Shown: positions 1 through 12,475, counted from the stretch's first letter. The stretch: 64,000 nucleotides of DNA from Lates calcarifer (GCF_001640805.2 NC_066850.1:1507149-1571148); one strand, 5' to 3'. Numbers and translations: made by a program. The notes: generated by a model not told the origin, from the letters alone.

Positions 1-1600
1 TGGACCTAACTTGCGTGTCAAAATGTGTGTAATAAGAACTCAAGTAAAGCTCAAAAGCACACATGGCTGGACACATGACCCATGTGCAAAACTTAACCTG
101 TGACCTTTTCATTATGGAACAGTGTCATTTAACAGTAAAACCATGGGAGCTTTCTGCTGCCCGGAGGCTGCTCTGTCCCCCATTTAGAGTAGTCCAGTCA
201 GTGTCCCACATGTGAGAGGCCTGCATGTGGAAAATACACTGACCTGCAGAGAAGCTATTGACAAGTGGAACAGAAAAAAAAAGCAGTGCCTATGTGAAAT
301 GAGATTGATTAATGGATTGAAGTTATGCTGCAGAGCTTTGAGAGCATCACTGGATGCTGTTCATGTAAAGCAGTTGGATCCATAGGACAAAGAGAGAGCA
401 TGTAACAGATGGACAAAACATCCCCATGATGTCAGTCCACAATGTGCATCAAGATATCCATTAAAGTCAGAAACCGAAAACTAAGCATTCTGTAAAATAG
501 GTCTACATATTTTCAGTAAAAACAGATATCTCCATGTAGTGTGTTGAAAACATTTATAGAGCAGTACTGATGCCAGACGTAGAAAACCAAAGTTGCTCTT
601 GGAAGCCCTCAGGTGTGAGTGTGTCCAACTGCATTAGATGCTGGTGAAAAACAGTGTGCATGCTCAGTCAGGCTTCCCTAGAAAGGTCACAATCAAGAAT
701 TTGAAACCTTAACATGATGAGTTCATGTCAGGTGCTCGAGGCCAGTTCAAGTTTTTGGATACCCCAGATTTTGTGTCCTTAATTACCAAGTTATTAGTTT
801 GGCAATCACAGCACAATGTGGTTGAGACCAAGGTGGAAAATTAATGTTATAAGCAACAAGCTGAGTGCTAGCGAATTCTATCTCTGGCTGTAAATGAAGC
901 ACAGATCCAACAGAGCTCTTTTCTATAATAAATAAAAAGCCATAAAACATCTGGCTGCTAAAATATTTTTTAAAAAGTGGCTGTGGTGTTTTTTGGATCG
1001 ACCAGTCACCGTGTCCAGTCAGTGGAAAAAGTTAATTTCCTGGCCTGTTTGTGACCCAGTGAACAACCCAACTTTTTACACGCCCGGGCACAGCACCAGC
1101 AGGATCGCGGTAAACTGCCTGCACATGAGCCATTAATGGGTTACTCGCTACAACTGGGAATTTTTCTCACACTGTAAAAGTTTAGAGAAAAAAAAAAAAC
1201 TGTTAAACCTCTGCCCTGGGTACAGTGAGCACACTGTGCCAGAGTGGAGGAATCTGTTGACTGGCTGCAAAGCACAGGGAGGTGAAGGAAAGCTCATTAT
1301 TTTTAATGGCGTCTCTCTGCCGATCGAGAGAGGAGGAGAGAGAGATGAACCATAATACTACCTCTGCTAGCTCCAGACTACAACACTGAGACCTTGTCGA
1401 AGAGTATGCAAGCATGAACCCCATGCTGTCATTTAAAGACCAAAAACATGGACTTGTAGTGCATTACCACTGCCATCATATTTCACCTAGAAAAATAAGC
1501 CTTTTATTTACAATAAATACATTGTTTAGACCTTCTGCAATGAATTGTTTCAACACTCAGTGAAAGGAAAAGAACATCTTGGCATTTTTGCTTTCGCTCC
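1..1600. other. Noncoding stretch, no gene seen
   Basis: AT-rich DNA without a credible open frame or repeat family that I recognise. It holds an A12 run at 1188-1199. The one frame of some length (- strand, 1203-1424) has no recognisable domain and unremarkable composition. I see no promoter or RNA gene. Confidence 0.5.
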
Positions 1601-1618
1601 GAGTGTGAGCCAAGAAGA

Positions 1619-1884
1619 TTGATATCACTCCCGTATCTGTGCTATGTATGCAGCTGAAGCTAGAGACGATTAGCTTATCTTAGTTTAGCGTAAAGACTGG
1701 AAATAAGGGGAAACAGCTAACCTGGCTCTGTCCAGAAAAAGTTGTATCCCCTGTTTCCAGTCTTTATGCTAAGCTAAGCTAACTGTCTCCTGGCTCTAGC
1801 TTCATGCTGGTTTAGTACACAGATATGGGAGTGGTATCAACAAGAAAGCAAACAAGTGTGTATCTCAAAATGTCAAACTATTCC
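1619..1884 (-). mobile_element. Foldback (inverted-repeat) MITE-like element, G family
   Basis: Two arms of about 92 bases, 1619-1710 and 1748-1840, are imperfect reverse complements separated by 37 bases. The left arm begins TTGATATCACTCCC and the right arm ends GGGAGTGGTATCAA; the inner ends carry AAAGACTGG and CCAGTCTTT. The right side continues into AAATGTCAAACTATTCC (to 1884), which I recognise from memory as one end of a very common teleost repeat whose middle contains GCTAAGCTAAGCTAAC. This copy therefore carries the subterminal part twice in opposite orientation. No coding capacity. Confidence 0.75.
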
Positions 1885-1895
1885 TTGGAGAAATA

Positions 1896-2905
1896 ATTTC
1901 ATGGGGCTGCATTATGACAGTGTATTAGCTTTATATATCAGTCATTCAACTGCTATCAACATTTCCCAACATGACAGTGTTTACTCAAGATAAGCTCTTC
2001 AAGTAACTTTTTGCCTTTTAAAGGTCTACTCACACACTCACACACAGACCTTGAGAGGCAAATCGCTGAGGTTTGGCGTCCTGCATCCTTCAACCTCTCT
2101 CTTTCACATCAGTCAATGTCTCAGCGGTGTAGTTGGTCTGGGGCCTGACTGTCGTCCTGTAATTACCTTGTTGACTAAATCCCAGCTGTGTGGGTGCGTG
2201 CATTTGCAAAATATGCGTGCGTGTGTGTGTTCATAGACAGATAGGAATGAAAATGGGAGGCAGGCCACTTTGGAGCAGCTGCACCGGTGAGCGTCTGTTG
2301 GGTTCAGAGCCTGAGGACGAGAGAGAGAGAGCTGTCCTCACGGTGATTGATGGAGCAGCTTCCTGTCCTGGTGGAGGTTATTGAGGAGCTCGGAGGGACC
2401 ATCGTTATTTCCTGATGCTCTTAAATATCCCACTCCAATCCACCCCAAACCCCCTCCTCATCGTTTTTTCACTGTCTCACTCCTTTCTCCCTCCTCTCTA
2501 CAAACCCCCCCTTTACATGGGAATGACAGATAATGTTTACATACGGCCTGCTGATATCTCCATACCCCAAATTATCTACACAGTATCTCACATCCAGCCA
2601 TGCTTAGACCATTAGATAATGTGTTGAGGAAAGTAAAAGCACTATTTATCACAGATGTAGGCTAACAGATGCATTATAGCCTGCTAAAACTGGCTGTGGC
2701 ACACACATAATGCTGTTATTCTCTCTCTGTGTCTATACAAACAGTCAGGCATTGGGCCTGTGGCACATATATCTCACCAGTGTTTGTCTCTTTTTTCACT
2801 CTGTAACAAAAACAGAAAAGAATAGTTTGATGTTTTTTGCTTGTGCTTTAAAGTCTTTCCTTTACAAACAATTAAAATTAGCACTCTGTGTCTTAAAATA
2901 AACGC
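1896..2905. other. Noncoding stretch, no gene seen
   Basis: Mixed sequence with short CA and GT runs near 2031-2046 and 2214-2230. The four open frames of about 60-66 codons here show no domain and no splice context. The frame at 2051 begins at TTG rather than ATG. Confidence 0.5.
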
Positions 2906-2908
2906 AAA

Positions 2909-2931
2909 GAGAGAGAGAGAGAGAGAGAGAG
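2909..2931. repeat. (GA)n microsatellite
   Basis: Uninterrupted GA dinucleotides, about 11 units, followed by an imperfect GTAGA extension. Confidence 0.97.
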
Positions 2932-2939
2932 TAGAGTAG

Positions 2940-4750
2940 AGTGGGTTGCTTTTGTCGAGCCATAATTTGTCACTGGACTATATAAAACAGGCAAATCTGC
3001 ATCAGAGCTCTTTACAACATTTTAAAGTACCACACCCAGAGCTTCTTTAAGCCCTTTAACCACAAAGCACGTATACTTTGTATGACTGCCAAAGCATACC
3101 AAAGGTTTTTAGATTGATTTCCTACCTTCCAGGCAAACATTGGTTTAAGCTAATTTAAGTAAGTATGAAAATGAACTTGTGCAAATTTGGACCAGAAATC
3201 CATCACAATAAGGATCAGCCCCGATCTTAAGAAACTAAGATACAGTATACGTCTCTTGCTCAGTAACCTCTGAACATCAACACTTGTGCTGTGTTTAATG
3301 TCGATTCTCTCTGTGCCTTTGGAGTCTTAGATATTAAGTCTCAGATGTCTGAGTTTCCCCTGAGAACTTGAAAGCATCAGAATAGAGCAGAAAGGCAGAT
3401 AGTCTTAATCAGGTGTGGATGGAAACAACACTCCTGGAATTCTCTTTAGAAGATAATTATGGTTTCAGTAATTTAAAGTATTTTATTTAATATGTTGCTA
3501 ATAGACCACCACAGACACCCACCCAGATTTATGTATGTGATATGATCTACGGTCTATTGTAACACATTACTGAGACACTCCACTAAATGTCTGTGGGGTT
3601 CAAATAGTCTTTTATAGCCTCACGAGCTTTGTCCAGACAAACTGAGCATCACTCTGCTGGTCTGTGAACCCAAATGACACCAACTGTCAGTGAAGAGGGC
3701 AGAGACGATGAGAAACAAAGGGGTTGAGAGGCAAGAACAGAAAGTACAGAGTATGCAGCGGTTCGATGTCTAATTAAATTTACTTTGAGGGGAATTTGCC
3801 AAGAATGGAGCCATTGTTTTGGGGCATCTGGAAAAACCTGACATGCATCTGTGCGTGTGGTTCTTTAAAAACCATTGTTCTGCAGAGGAAATGGATTTGG
3901 CGCAGTTAGGAGGAGAAAAAAAAAGAAGGGAGAGAGCAAAGTCATTCATCATCATAAATGAACATGAAAACACAGAATTGGTGGCTTTCTGTTGAGTAGA
4001 AACAACTGAGCACAACAGATGGGATGATATGCGGTCGGTTTGGGTATGAAACAGTTTAGGGCCACACAGGGAGAGATATGAAATTGCTTGTAGATGCACA
4101 TAACGATAAAACAACAAGCAATCTGTAGCTACATAATAACCAACCATACCATGACTGATCCAAAACACCTCAGTCATTTTCCCTCTATTGTTGAACTCTC
4201 TTATCAGGTCCTTGCTATGATCTCTGTAAATACACAGGCTCAATGGACCGACATATCCTCCTTTTTATTCAGTGACATGGTTCTTTGAAGAAGCACAAAG
4301 CATGCATGTTCAACACATTCACACAGAGACATGAGAACATCCATCACAGCCAATCTATCCTAAATAAATCAACAAATTCAACCTTTCAAAAGACGTCTCA
4401 GCAGAGGGCAAGGTCTTTTGACTGGATGTTTGACTTGGAGTTGTCACGCATTAAAGTGTATTTAGGAGAAAGGCATATTTAAAAGGAGGTAAACTTTCTG
4501 CTCCAGCCAGAGAAATGCTCGTGATAACAGGTCACAGAAAATGTTTCTCAAACTTGCTTATAAAATAACATAACATTCGAGCTTGACTCACGCTGGAGGG
4601 TTTTGCTCACCAATGTTGAGAGAGAGCATTAAAATGCTCAGTGTTTCCACAGTTAATAAAATGTTTACCTAACCACACTGACACAGAGGGTAAGTCCTCT
4701 GAGTGAAATGATTGTACATGAAAAAGCAGATAAGAAGACTAAATGAATGC
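2940..4750. other. Noncoding stretch, no gene seen
   Basis: AT-rich, no repeat family recognised. The 157-codon frame on the - strand (3770-4243) has no recognisable domain or splice signals and is probably chance. Confidence 0.45.
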
Positions 4751-4753
4751 ACT

Positions 4754-4992
4754 GGTCCACCATTTTGGTCTAGACTGAGATACCTCAAAAACAACTGGAT
4801 AGATCACCATTAAAATTTGTACCGACATTCATGATCCCCAGAGGGTGAATTCTTTGACTTTGGTCACATCCTGACATTTCAGGTCAGAATTCGCACATAT
4901 CCAGTAAAATATCTCAATATCTAATCAAGAGATTGGCACAAAGCTCATGGTTCATGAACATTCATGGTTCCCAGAGGATGATCACTGTCCAT
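4754..4992 (-). mobile_element. B-family dispersed repeat, two tandem modules
   Basis: Reads on the - strand as a member of the repeat whose hallmark is GGGACCATGAATGTCTGTAC followed by a 'TTTCATGGCAATCC' module. On the + strand the hallmark appears as CATTCATGATCCCCAGAGG at 4826 and again as CATTCATGGTTCCCAGAGG at 4959, 133 bases apart, so two module copies are in tandem. The family is recognised from memory as widespread in percomorph fish; it is short and non-autonomous, with no coding capacity. Other members here are at 11552, 17172, 24220, 27462, 37335 and 59662. Confidence 0.7.
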
Positions 4993-4999
4993 CCAAGTG

Positions 5000-6330
5000 G
5001 AAAAATAACCTTTACCTACATCCATGCATCCAATATTTGACCTTTTTCTGCAAGTCTTAGGCACAGTGGCGACAGAGCAGGGTGTGTAATTTATCTGAAT
5101 ATTTCAACAGTGCCCTTGAATTCTACTACTTTCAATCATGTGTAAGGCGGTGGAGAAAGCTGCTCATGTTGTGTCAGCCTTACCCTGGATTGCAGGAATG
5201 ACTCAGGGCTGATGCTCTTGACTCTGACAGTCACTTTTGTTGTGGAGTCTGCATGATTTATCAAGATAAAGGCTGAGTAACTGCGGACCCTAGTACAGCT
5301 AGGGATTTTTTTTTCTGTTTTTAATGCCTCATCTGTCAGAGCACATCAAAGAAATACTCTTGTGTAGGAATGTCCAGCATTTGAGGAACATTCACGGCAG
5401 ATTCTAACATAAATACGTCTGAACGTCTGCTGGGGTACGGACCATGTAATACAAGGTTTCCTCACTCCTGTCACATTTGGGTTATTGCATCGACCTTTTT
5501 CATGTGTTTTCTTGCAGCTCCACTGGGAGCTGAGGCAGAGGAGGAGAGAAAGGGAAATTACCCTACTTGGGTATATTTAGATTGAACGGTTAAAGAAACA
5601 TTATCTAAACGATGTGGCCGATAAGACCTAGAAAAAGAAAACAGGGTGCTTATGAGAAATTACGTAACTGGTCTCTTTAATTCCTGCGCTCTCCTGTGAA
5701 CAGCTCATTTCAACCAAAGGATCAAGAAATAGCTTAATACCTATTGTTCCTTCCAAACTCCCTTTGACTGTCCCTTGTTTTACTTCACAAGCAGAAAAAC
5801 ACTTATGATAGAGAAACTTTTAAAGCAAATTACACATAGTATTCCACATTTCTGTCTAGTTTCTCTCTCTTCGTTTCTCGTTCTTTGTCTCTCCTTTAGG
5901 GTTTTCTTCTCTCTCCGTGCTGTTTGTCTTTTTGTCTTTCTTCTCCCCCTTTTCTTTCCTCTCTCCTCTGCTAAGTGAGTGACTTAATAGACTCTGGATG
6001 GCTTTTTAAGAAAGCCAGAGCTCTGTGGTTTGGAGAGCATGTGATGGTCAGGCAGGCTGGGTTTGAGGTGTTGTCACACATCTGCATAATGCAACTACAA
6101 AGTGGATATTATTACTCCTCTAAGACATCGAAGAGGAAAAGTTTGACTTCATTATGGGTCTATAAAGAGTTGTGTGTGAGCTGTCAAATGACCAAACTTG
6201 AACAGATGGATTCTTTTTAGTGTAGATGATTATGTCTGCAGAAACTGGAGTTGGAAATGAACTTCTGCATTCTTATTCTTTAGTTGTGCTTCATGCATGT
6301 TTGCTTTGATGTGCAGTGTACAGTCATCTA
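5000..6330. other. Noncoding stretch, no gene seen
   Basis: Contains a T-rich pyrimidine tract around 5855-5970. Its open frames (67 and 81 codons) are low-complexity or unrecognised. Nothing else stands out. Confidence 0.45.
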
Positions 6331-6334
6331 ATAC

Positions 6335-6725
6335 TTAAAGCTGCAGCAGTCAGTATTTTTACTTTAATAAAGGATCAAACAACTATGTGAAAGGGAGTGT
6401 GTGTAGCAATGAACCCACAGAAAATTATCACCCAACTCTGCAGCTCCCTTCATCTCTACGAAGCATTGTAGCGTCTTTCAGCTCATTGTTTTGGTTTTAA
6501 TGTTTTCATCCATTCCTTCAGTTCTAATCTGCACTGTTCCCATCTGTTTTTAGCAAAAATGCTGAAATCCACTGTTTGCTACCCAGCAGCAAAGTTAGCA
6601 ACTGACAGCTAACCTACTGCCTCTAGCAGCTAAAGATCCAGATGCTATCCTCAGGTGTTGGAGTGAATATCGGACATATTTTTATATTGGTCATGCTGCC
6701 ACCAATCTATTTCCTATTTCCTTCA
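6335..6725 (+). mobile_element. A-family dispersed repeat
   Basis: Starts TTAAAGCTGCAGCAGTCA and contains 'GGATCAAACAACT', 'AACCCACAG', 'AATTATCACCC', 'CAGCTCATTGTTTTGGTTTT', 'ATCCACTGTTTGCTACC' and 'GCAGCTAAAGATCCA', in that order. The same series recurs in part at 26094 and 55808. The distal part (TCAGGTGTTGGAGTGAATAT) matches the reversed copy at 9541-9908. I recognise this as a common teleost non-autonomous repeat; the class is uncertain. Confidence 0.7.
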
Positions 6726-6729
6726 CTGT

Positions 6730-7705
6730 TTCTCACTCACATTTCGACCAAGATGGGTCACGGTCTCTGACAACAAACATATTGTCCATTGAGACTGTGC
6801 ATTAAGTATGTGACACTTACACATTGGAAAAACTGCAGTGGCGTGACCTGCTGATTTGGACTGAAGGAAATCCCTAAATTAAAGAAAACACCTACATATG
6901 TGTCTTAATAGAGTGCTGGGCCATTATAAACTGCCAAGACGGCTTCAGTATGCTTTGGCCTTGATTCAATATAAAGTGTGTGACACTGATTTAAATGATC
7001 CCAGTGGGGTTCATTTGGGTTGAGGCCTGGGACATCCAGGAGGGTGTTTCCACTGCAGCTGAAGAGGCAGGTTACAGCACCTGAGCAGCTGTTCCCCCTT
7101 CTTAAAGAATTTAAATTGATGCGTGGTCCAAGTTCTTGTGTCTGCTGGGGATCGTTTGTTTCAGCTTGCTAAAACAAGACCCAACTTCACTTTAGGGTTG
7201 TGAACCTCACTGTATGTTAAGTTATACTGTAGTAGTAGCCTATAAAATGACTCCGTTACCTTTCCCTTTCCTCCAATCTGCATTGCTGTGTTGATCAGAT
7301 TAGAATACCCCCCCTCATCCTCACAGGTCCTGCTGGAGGTATGGTATGGGATGACACATTCCCACACTCCCAGTCAGCCGTGGGAGAGTGGGGGTGGGTG
7401 GGCAAGACGGCACGATCTGGCCTCACACGTGCCTCGCTGCCTCTGTCAGGACCGGCCCACATAGATAGGGATTCAGACACCTACGCAGATAAGCCACAGT
7501 GATGTCCTTGTGCGTGTGCAAACTGTAAGAGTATGCAGCGTGTAAATTACGCAAGAAATGAGAAAGCATGCGCACATACTGTACACACGTGTACACTAAG
7601 ATAAGAGAGCAGACAAGCTCAGTCTGTCGAACTTAAGATGATTATCAGATCCTTGTGAGAAAAAGGGCAAAGAGGGAAACTGACATATAAAAAGTTAAAG
7701 ATGTG
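6730..7705. other. Noncoding stretch, no gene seen
   Basis: No repeat family or exon recognised. The overlapping - strand frames at 7161-7480 have no domain. An imperfect palindrome around TGTACACACGTGTACA lies near 7580. Confidence 0.45.
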
Positions 7706-7711
7706 GGATTG

Positions 7712-7880
7712 CAGAATAGTTTGACATTCTAGGAAATACACGTATTTTCTTGCTGAGAGATAGATCAGTACTATTCTATGTATGAAACAAATGAGATGTA
7801 ATGTGTTAGTCAGTTTTGGTAGGTGCATTTTGTTACTTTCAGGCTGAGCCAGGCTAGCTGCTAAGCTAACCAGCTTCATA
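7712..7880 (+). mobile_element. G-family MITE-like element, rearranged copy
   Basis: Begins with TAGTTTGACATTCTAGGAAA and 'TTCTTGCTGAGAG', the same end that closes the 1619-1884 element. It then jumps to the inner part (TGGTAGGTGCATTTTGTTAC, GGCTGAGCCAGGCTAGCTG, CTAAGCTAACCAGCTTCAT) read in reverse orientation relative to the family as I remember it. This is a shortened, internally rearranged foldback copy. Confidence 0.65.
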
Positions 7881-7889
7881 CAGACCTGA

Positions 7890-9538
7890 GAGTGCTATGT
7901 GTACCTGTAGAGGAAATAACTCTCAGACTTTTAGACAGTGTAAGCAGTCCTTGACTTTCAATCCAGACACTGAAGTTGCAGTGTTGGATACTTGTCTGAT
8001 CACACTGCTGTGAAGTCCTCAGGTTTTGTGAAGTGTCTGATGTTCATGCTCCCACTGCGACCTTTGTTGTAAAAAGAAATCCGCCCCATGCTTTTACAAC
8101 ACCCACATGAGACTCATATTCCACAGGTCGACAGAGTAAAAGGGTGAGAAACAGGCGTCGGAGTTCAGCACTGTCACGTGAATGGACTGACAATGGCCAT
8201 TTTACAGTCGGAAAGAACGGCCTCACACATGCCTTTCAGGGCAGATTGAAATGGTTTTTAGTGACTGCATGTGTGTATGTGTGAGCGGTTGTGAGCGAGA
8301 GGAAAAAACAAGACTTACACTAAATCTGTAACTAATCCATTTCCCACAAGCATCAGGCTCTCTAACGTCTCAGTATCACCGGTTTACGACACCACATCCA
8401 CATGTTCAGCGCTGGCTGGCGAGTAAACAAACATGTGTTTGTGATGTTTATTGTTTCTGGCTTGAGGTTTTACCATTGAGCATACAATTTCATCATGAAA
8501 AGTACTGTTGAACCAGCCCTCAGAGCATAGTGCTGATTAAGGACAGATCTGTTTGTAACAATAGACAAGATTTAGGAAAAAAAGACAGTCCAACTGTTGT
8601 TAAAAAGCACAAAGGCCCTGGTTTTTGTTGGGAAAAGAGTCAAGGAGCTGGTTATGCTGTATGTTACTGATATGTCACTGATTATATTGTATAGTCCTGA
8701 GGCGTGGAATCCATCTTGCCAGGCCAACATATAAGGAAAACATTCCCCACATTGAGTGGGACTTAAGGGATAAGTGTGATGGAAACTATTTTTCGTACTT
8801 TTTTTTTTTCGTATTTTTGGCCACCAGACCTTTGGTCAACCCAAAGGGAGCGCTACGCTAATTGCACACCTCCACCCATGGCTCCATCTCAGATTGGTTA
8901 GATGGTGGTCTTTGGTTGCTAATAGCCTCATGTCCACTGAGGACAACCACTGTTTAAAAATCAAATTCCATTGGAAAACAAATGAAATGATCTCACTTTC
9001 TGGCAGACATTTTACTGGCACAAAAAAATCTAAAATTCAGTGTGCAAGTGTAGGGACATTTTTTCAAAGTGGTGGTCCGTGTCACTGGGTGGCTTGTTAT
9101 TAGTGTCACAGGCCATCACCTTCAGCCTGGATTAAATCTCCTTCAAGAGGCTGAGTAATGTCCCAGACTAAACTCCATACGACAGGATTTAGTGAAATGC
9201 GTCTAAATTAGCGTGTGATAGTGCCTTAATGCCGCTTACTTAGTTTTTTTTTTTCCTTCCTTGGCCATGTGAAAGGCACAGCCAGCCAATGCAAACTGGA
9301 TCACCTTAATAGTTCCGTCACTAATGGATGTTATTGTTGAGTAATATGAGAATTCACTGCCAAGCTCTATCATGTGTTAGAGAATTGGGATGGGCGAAAG
9401 CTTATGGCTGTATATCTGTCCCAGACAGTAAAGTACATTCTTTTTAACATTTGTTCTTAGATGTTTTTAGTCCATGTTTAGTGTAATAGAAATGAAAGTG
9501 ACAAACAACAGCTGCTTATTTACACAGCTACAGTTATG
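7890..9538. other. Noncoding stretch, no gene seen
   Basis: Unique-looking DNA with a T10 run near 8800 and another near 9245. Short open frames on both strands at 8836-9103 overlap each other and are probably chance. Confidence 0.45.
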
Positions 9539-9540
9539 TA

Positions 9541-9908
9541 GCAACAGTAGTGTTCATTTGGAGCTGTATTTCTTCCATCTGACAAATGTAAATCCCATAT
9601 TCACTCTCCTTTAGCTTGGTTTTTGGGCTGTACCAGCTCCTGAGACCTGAGGGAAATATCTTCTACTAAATCCAGCTCGTTGCCGATTTTATCTGTTTGT
9701 TGTTGGGTGCTGAGCAGGTAGCGTGCAGTGTTTTTAAGCAGAGCTTTTTTTGCTGAAACCAGCAGCTGGAAATGATGTTCATGAGAGGTGTGAGAGTGAA
9801 AGAGAACAGTAAAGGCAGAAAAAAAGAAAAATGAGCTGAAAGACACTGACTTGGAAGAACCAAGTTGGTCCATTATTAACATAAATATATTCATCATAGC
9901 ACCTTTAA
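9541..9908 (-). mobile_element. A-family dispersed repeat, distal part, reversed
   Basis: Read on the - strand it starts TTAAAGGTGCTATGATGAAT and contains CCAGCTGCTGGTTTCAGC, GGAGCTGGTACAGCCC and 'AAAGGAGAGTGAATATGGGA', ending near 'CTCCAAATGAACAC'. I recall these as the distal part of the A family. It carries a 98-codon - strand frame (9601-9897) that I read as a by-product of the repeat, not a gene. Confidence 0.6.
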
Positions 9909-9911
9909 GCT

Positions 9912-11550
9912 TCAGTGACTCTACTCTAACAAACCATCTACCTCTGTTTCAAAATAGTACCTCCCCTGAAGAAAATGTTGATTTTAATTGGCCACAGGTA
10001 AAAAGACAAAAAGACTTCACAGACATCAACTGGATAACTTATGAGAAACAACACTTTTTTTTTTACAGTGTATCCTGAGTGCAGACTTTCCAGACTGACG
10101 CCAAAACAAAGCTTTATCTTGAGATCCGACTCCTGGCTTAACGCTGTATACTTTAGACTAAATGCAGGTTCATGCCAGCACGGGAAGTCCTCCACCTGAC
10201 AAGACTGACACCTACACTTGAAAATACTTTGTGGCATTTAAGTACTTGGTGTAATAGAATTAGCAAACAGTATAGTTGAAGGCACTTGACACGCAAGATA
10301 AGGATGAAAACATCCATCAGCATAATTAAATTTAAAGTCAACGTCTTACACCTCCTTTCTTTATGATTGAAAACACATGTGTACACTAACATTCCTGTTA
10401 AAGAAACTTGTCAATCAGTTTATCATCAGCCCATAAAAGCTCCCTCTGGTTTGTCGACTTAAATAACCTCGGTTTGCTTTCACATGGTGCTTCAGTGTAA
10501 ATCATCCTGTAGGAGCAGCTGCCACTTTTTTTTTTAAATGATGGATTTTTTTCATTTTGGAGCAAAATCAACAGATGCATTCCATGTGTCTCATCCTGCA
10601 CACCTGGTAGGTGGAGTTTAATACGCCAAGAGCAAAGTGAAAGTTAAAATATGTATTTACTCTCTGATACACACACTCTACTAATGTTCCACTGAGAAGT
10701 TAAGTATAATGTATGTTGTGTAAATGCAGACATCAGGGTAGTAAAGGATTATTTCACTGCAAAATAATGAAATAAAAAAGTCAATATATCCAAAATACCG
10801 TTGTTTGGAATGAAAACTCTCAAACTAAGAAGCATAAACTCAGTTCTTTGCTTCATTTCTGAGTCTGTGGTTGTAATTTTGGTGAACAAAACCTAAAGCT
10901 CACAGATAATCGACCAAGCTTAAATTCTTGCTTAACAAATCTCATCGACAACTGTCAGCGGCCCTGTCTGTGGAGCAACCCTGTCACAGATCCACTGGGG
11001 GAGAGGAAGAGCATGTCACGACAGATCAGCTGTGTGTTAAAGACAGAGTCACACACTAATGGCAACAGTGTGTTTTCTCTCCCTGCAGACGCCTCAGCAG
11101 CCTATAGCTCCGCTCATACCCTGCAATTTTCCAAGTATAACTGGGGCGGTTATTTCCACGCAGGTCAAACACAAACACAGGGGCATCATTTGAAAGCTGT
11201 GAGCAGGTTCAGGAGGAGTTCAAGGGAAGCAGGGCATCATTTTCACAATTAGCCCTGCTGTAAGTACTGAGGCCCTTTGCCATGATTGAGGTTTTTGGTT
11301 TTGAGCTTGATGTTTATTAGCTCCATTACAGCTGAATCAGAGCTGGTTTGACCCGTTCCTGTTGTCTAATTTCGTGTTTCTGTGTGCTGGCATAAAGTGT
11401 GCTTCAGGTGCTAGGTGTGCTCACATGTCTGTATGTGTTTACTTGCGTCAGAGTGGATGAGGGTGTTTGCAGAAAGAAACTGTGGCGTTTTAATTAAATA
11501 AAGCATCGTCTTGTTTTCATCGTGGCAATACTGGTCTCCCAAATTGTCAG
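9912..11550. other. Noncoding stretch, no gene seen
   Basis: AT-rich. Frames at 9938-10237 and 10153-10392 on the - strand lack domains. A T9 run lies near 10526. No family recognised. Confidence 0.45.
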
Positions 11551-11551
11551 T

Positions 11552-11638
11552 CCTCCACTTTGGTCCAGACTGAAATCTCTGGACAACTTTTGAATGGATT
11601 GCCATGAGGTTTGGAGGCGTTCATGGTTCCCAGTGGCT
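11552..11638 (-). mobile_element. B-family repeat fragment
   Basis: 'CCACTTTGGTCCAGACTGAAAT' is broken here by a few changes; it is followed by 'ATGGATTGCCATGAGGTTTGG' and TTCATGGTTCCCAG. This is one module of the B family on the - strand. The rest of the element is absent or too diverged to see. Confidence 0.65.
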
Positions 11639-11649
11639 GAACTGAAATG

Positions 11650-12240
11650 ATGAAATGTCTTGACAACATGTTCCCCTCAGGATGAGCTGTAATAATACTA
11701 ACAGCTACTATCATGGCAGTAGACTTGCATCTGTTCCCTGATCAGTTTGTAACTGGGGCCTAAGTCTTGTTTACCCCAGGAATTCAGTTGCTACCTTGAC
11801 TTAATCACCCGAAGGTGCTCTCCTGTCTTCTTTGTTTCTTTATTGGTGGCAGGGTGAAGAGGACAAAGTGGACAAAGAGGACAAGGAGAATAGGAGGAGT
11901 AAAGGTGCCTCTCTGTCTGTCAGATGTTTTATTCATTTTCTATCTTAAGGCCAGATGGAAGAGGTTTGTTACGCAGCCGGTCATATAAATTCTTGAGACA
12001 TAGGTTCAGGGTTGGGCATGGAGAGAAGGAAATCAAGGGTTATTAAAGACACTGACCATGGAAAGAGTGTGATGTTTTTCTTCTTCAAAACAGCAGAACA
12101 GGCTGAGAGAAAGCTGAAGAAAGACAGAGAGGTTGATACATTTCCTCTGGACATGAGAGCTGTCACGTAAATCTTCGCTTCACCTTAAGATTTAGATCAA
12201 ATGTAGGATCTGGATAATGCTTTTTGCACTTCCACCTCTT
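11650..12240. other. Noncoding stretch, no gene seen
   Basis: Includes a short purine-rich patch of GGACAAAG/GGACAAGG near-repeats at 11860-11900. No gene evidence. Confidence 0.45.
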
Positions 12241-12248
12241 CTGTAAAG

Positions 12249-12265
12249 GTGTGTGTGTGTGTGTG
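12249..12265. repeat. (GT)n microsatellite
   Basis: About eight GT units. Confidence 0.95.
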
Positions 12266-12358
12266 AGCAAAAATGAAGAAAACAAATCATGGCAACGTGC
12301 TAAAGGGAGGGCAGAAGGTTTCTGGGTGTTCAGACAGGATGGGGAGGTTACGGCAACT

Positions 12359-12475
12359 GGGGGGGGGGGTAAAGGGCAGGGAAGGTAGACAGCAGTGAGA
12401 AAGGGGAGAGGAGTATGAAGTGGATGGGAGGAGGCGGAGAGGGGGAGAGGAAAAAGAGGAGGGAGGGGTGGGGTT
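12359..12475. repeat. G11 run and purine-rich tract
   Basis: G11 at 12359-12369 is followed by an almost unbroken purine strand rich in GGGAGAGG, GGAGGCGGAGAGGGGG and GGAGGGAGGGG words to about 12475. Such tracts can form triplex or quadruplex DNA. The predicted frames on both strands (12163-12618) are low-complexity by-products. Confidence 0.85.

Noticed and set aside
3770..4243. 157-codon - strand frame, the longest in the window
   Set aside because: No recognisable domain, no splice context, and the start choice is arbitrary; no support beyond length.
9601..9897. 98-codon - strand open frame
   Set aside because: It sits inside the A-family repeat segment and has no domain.
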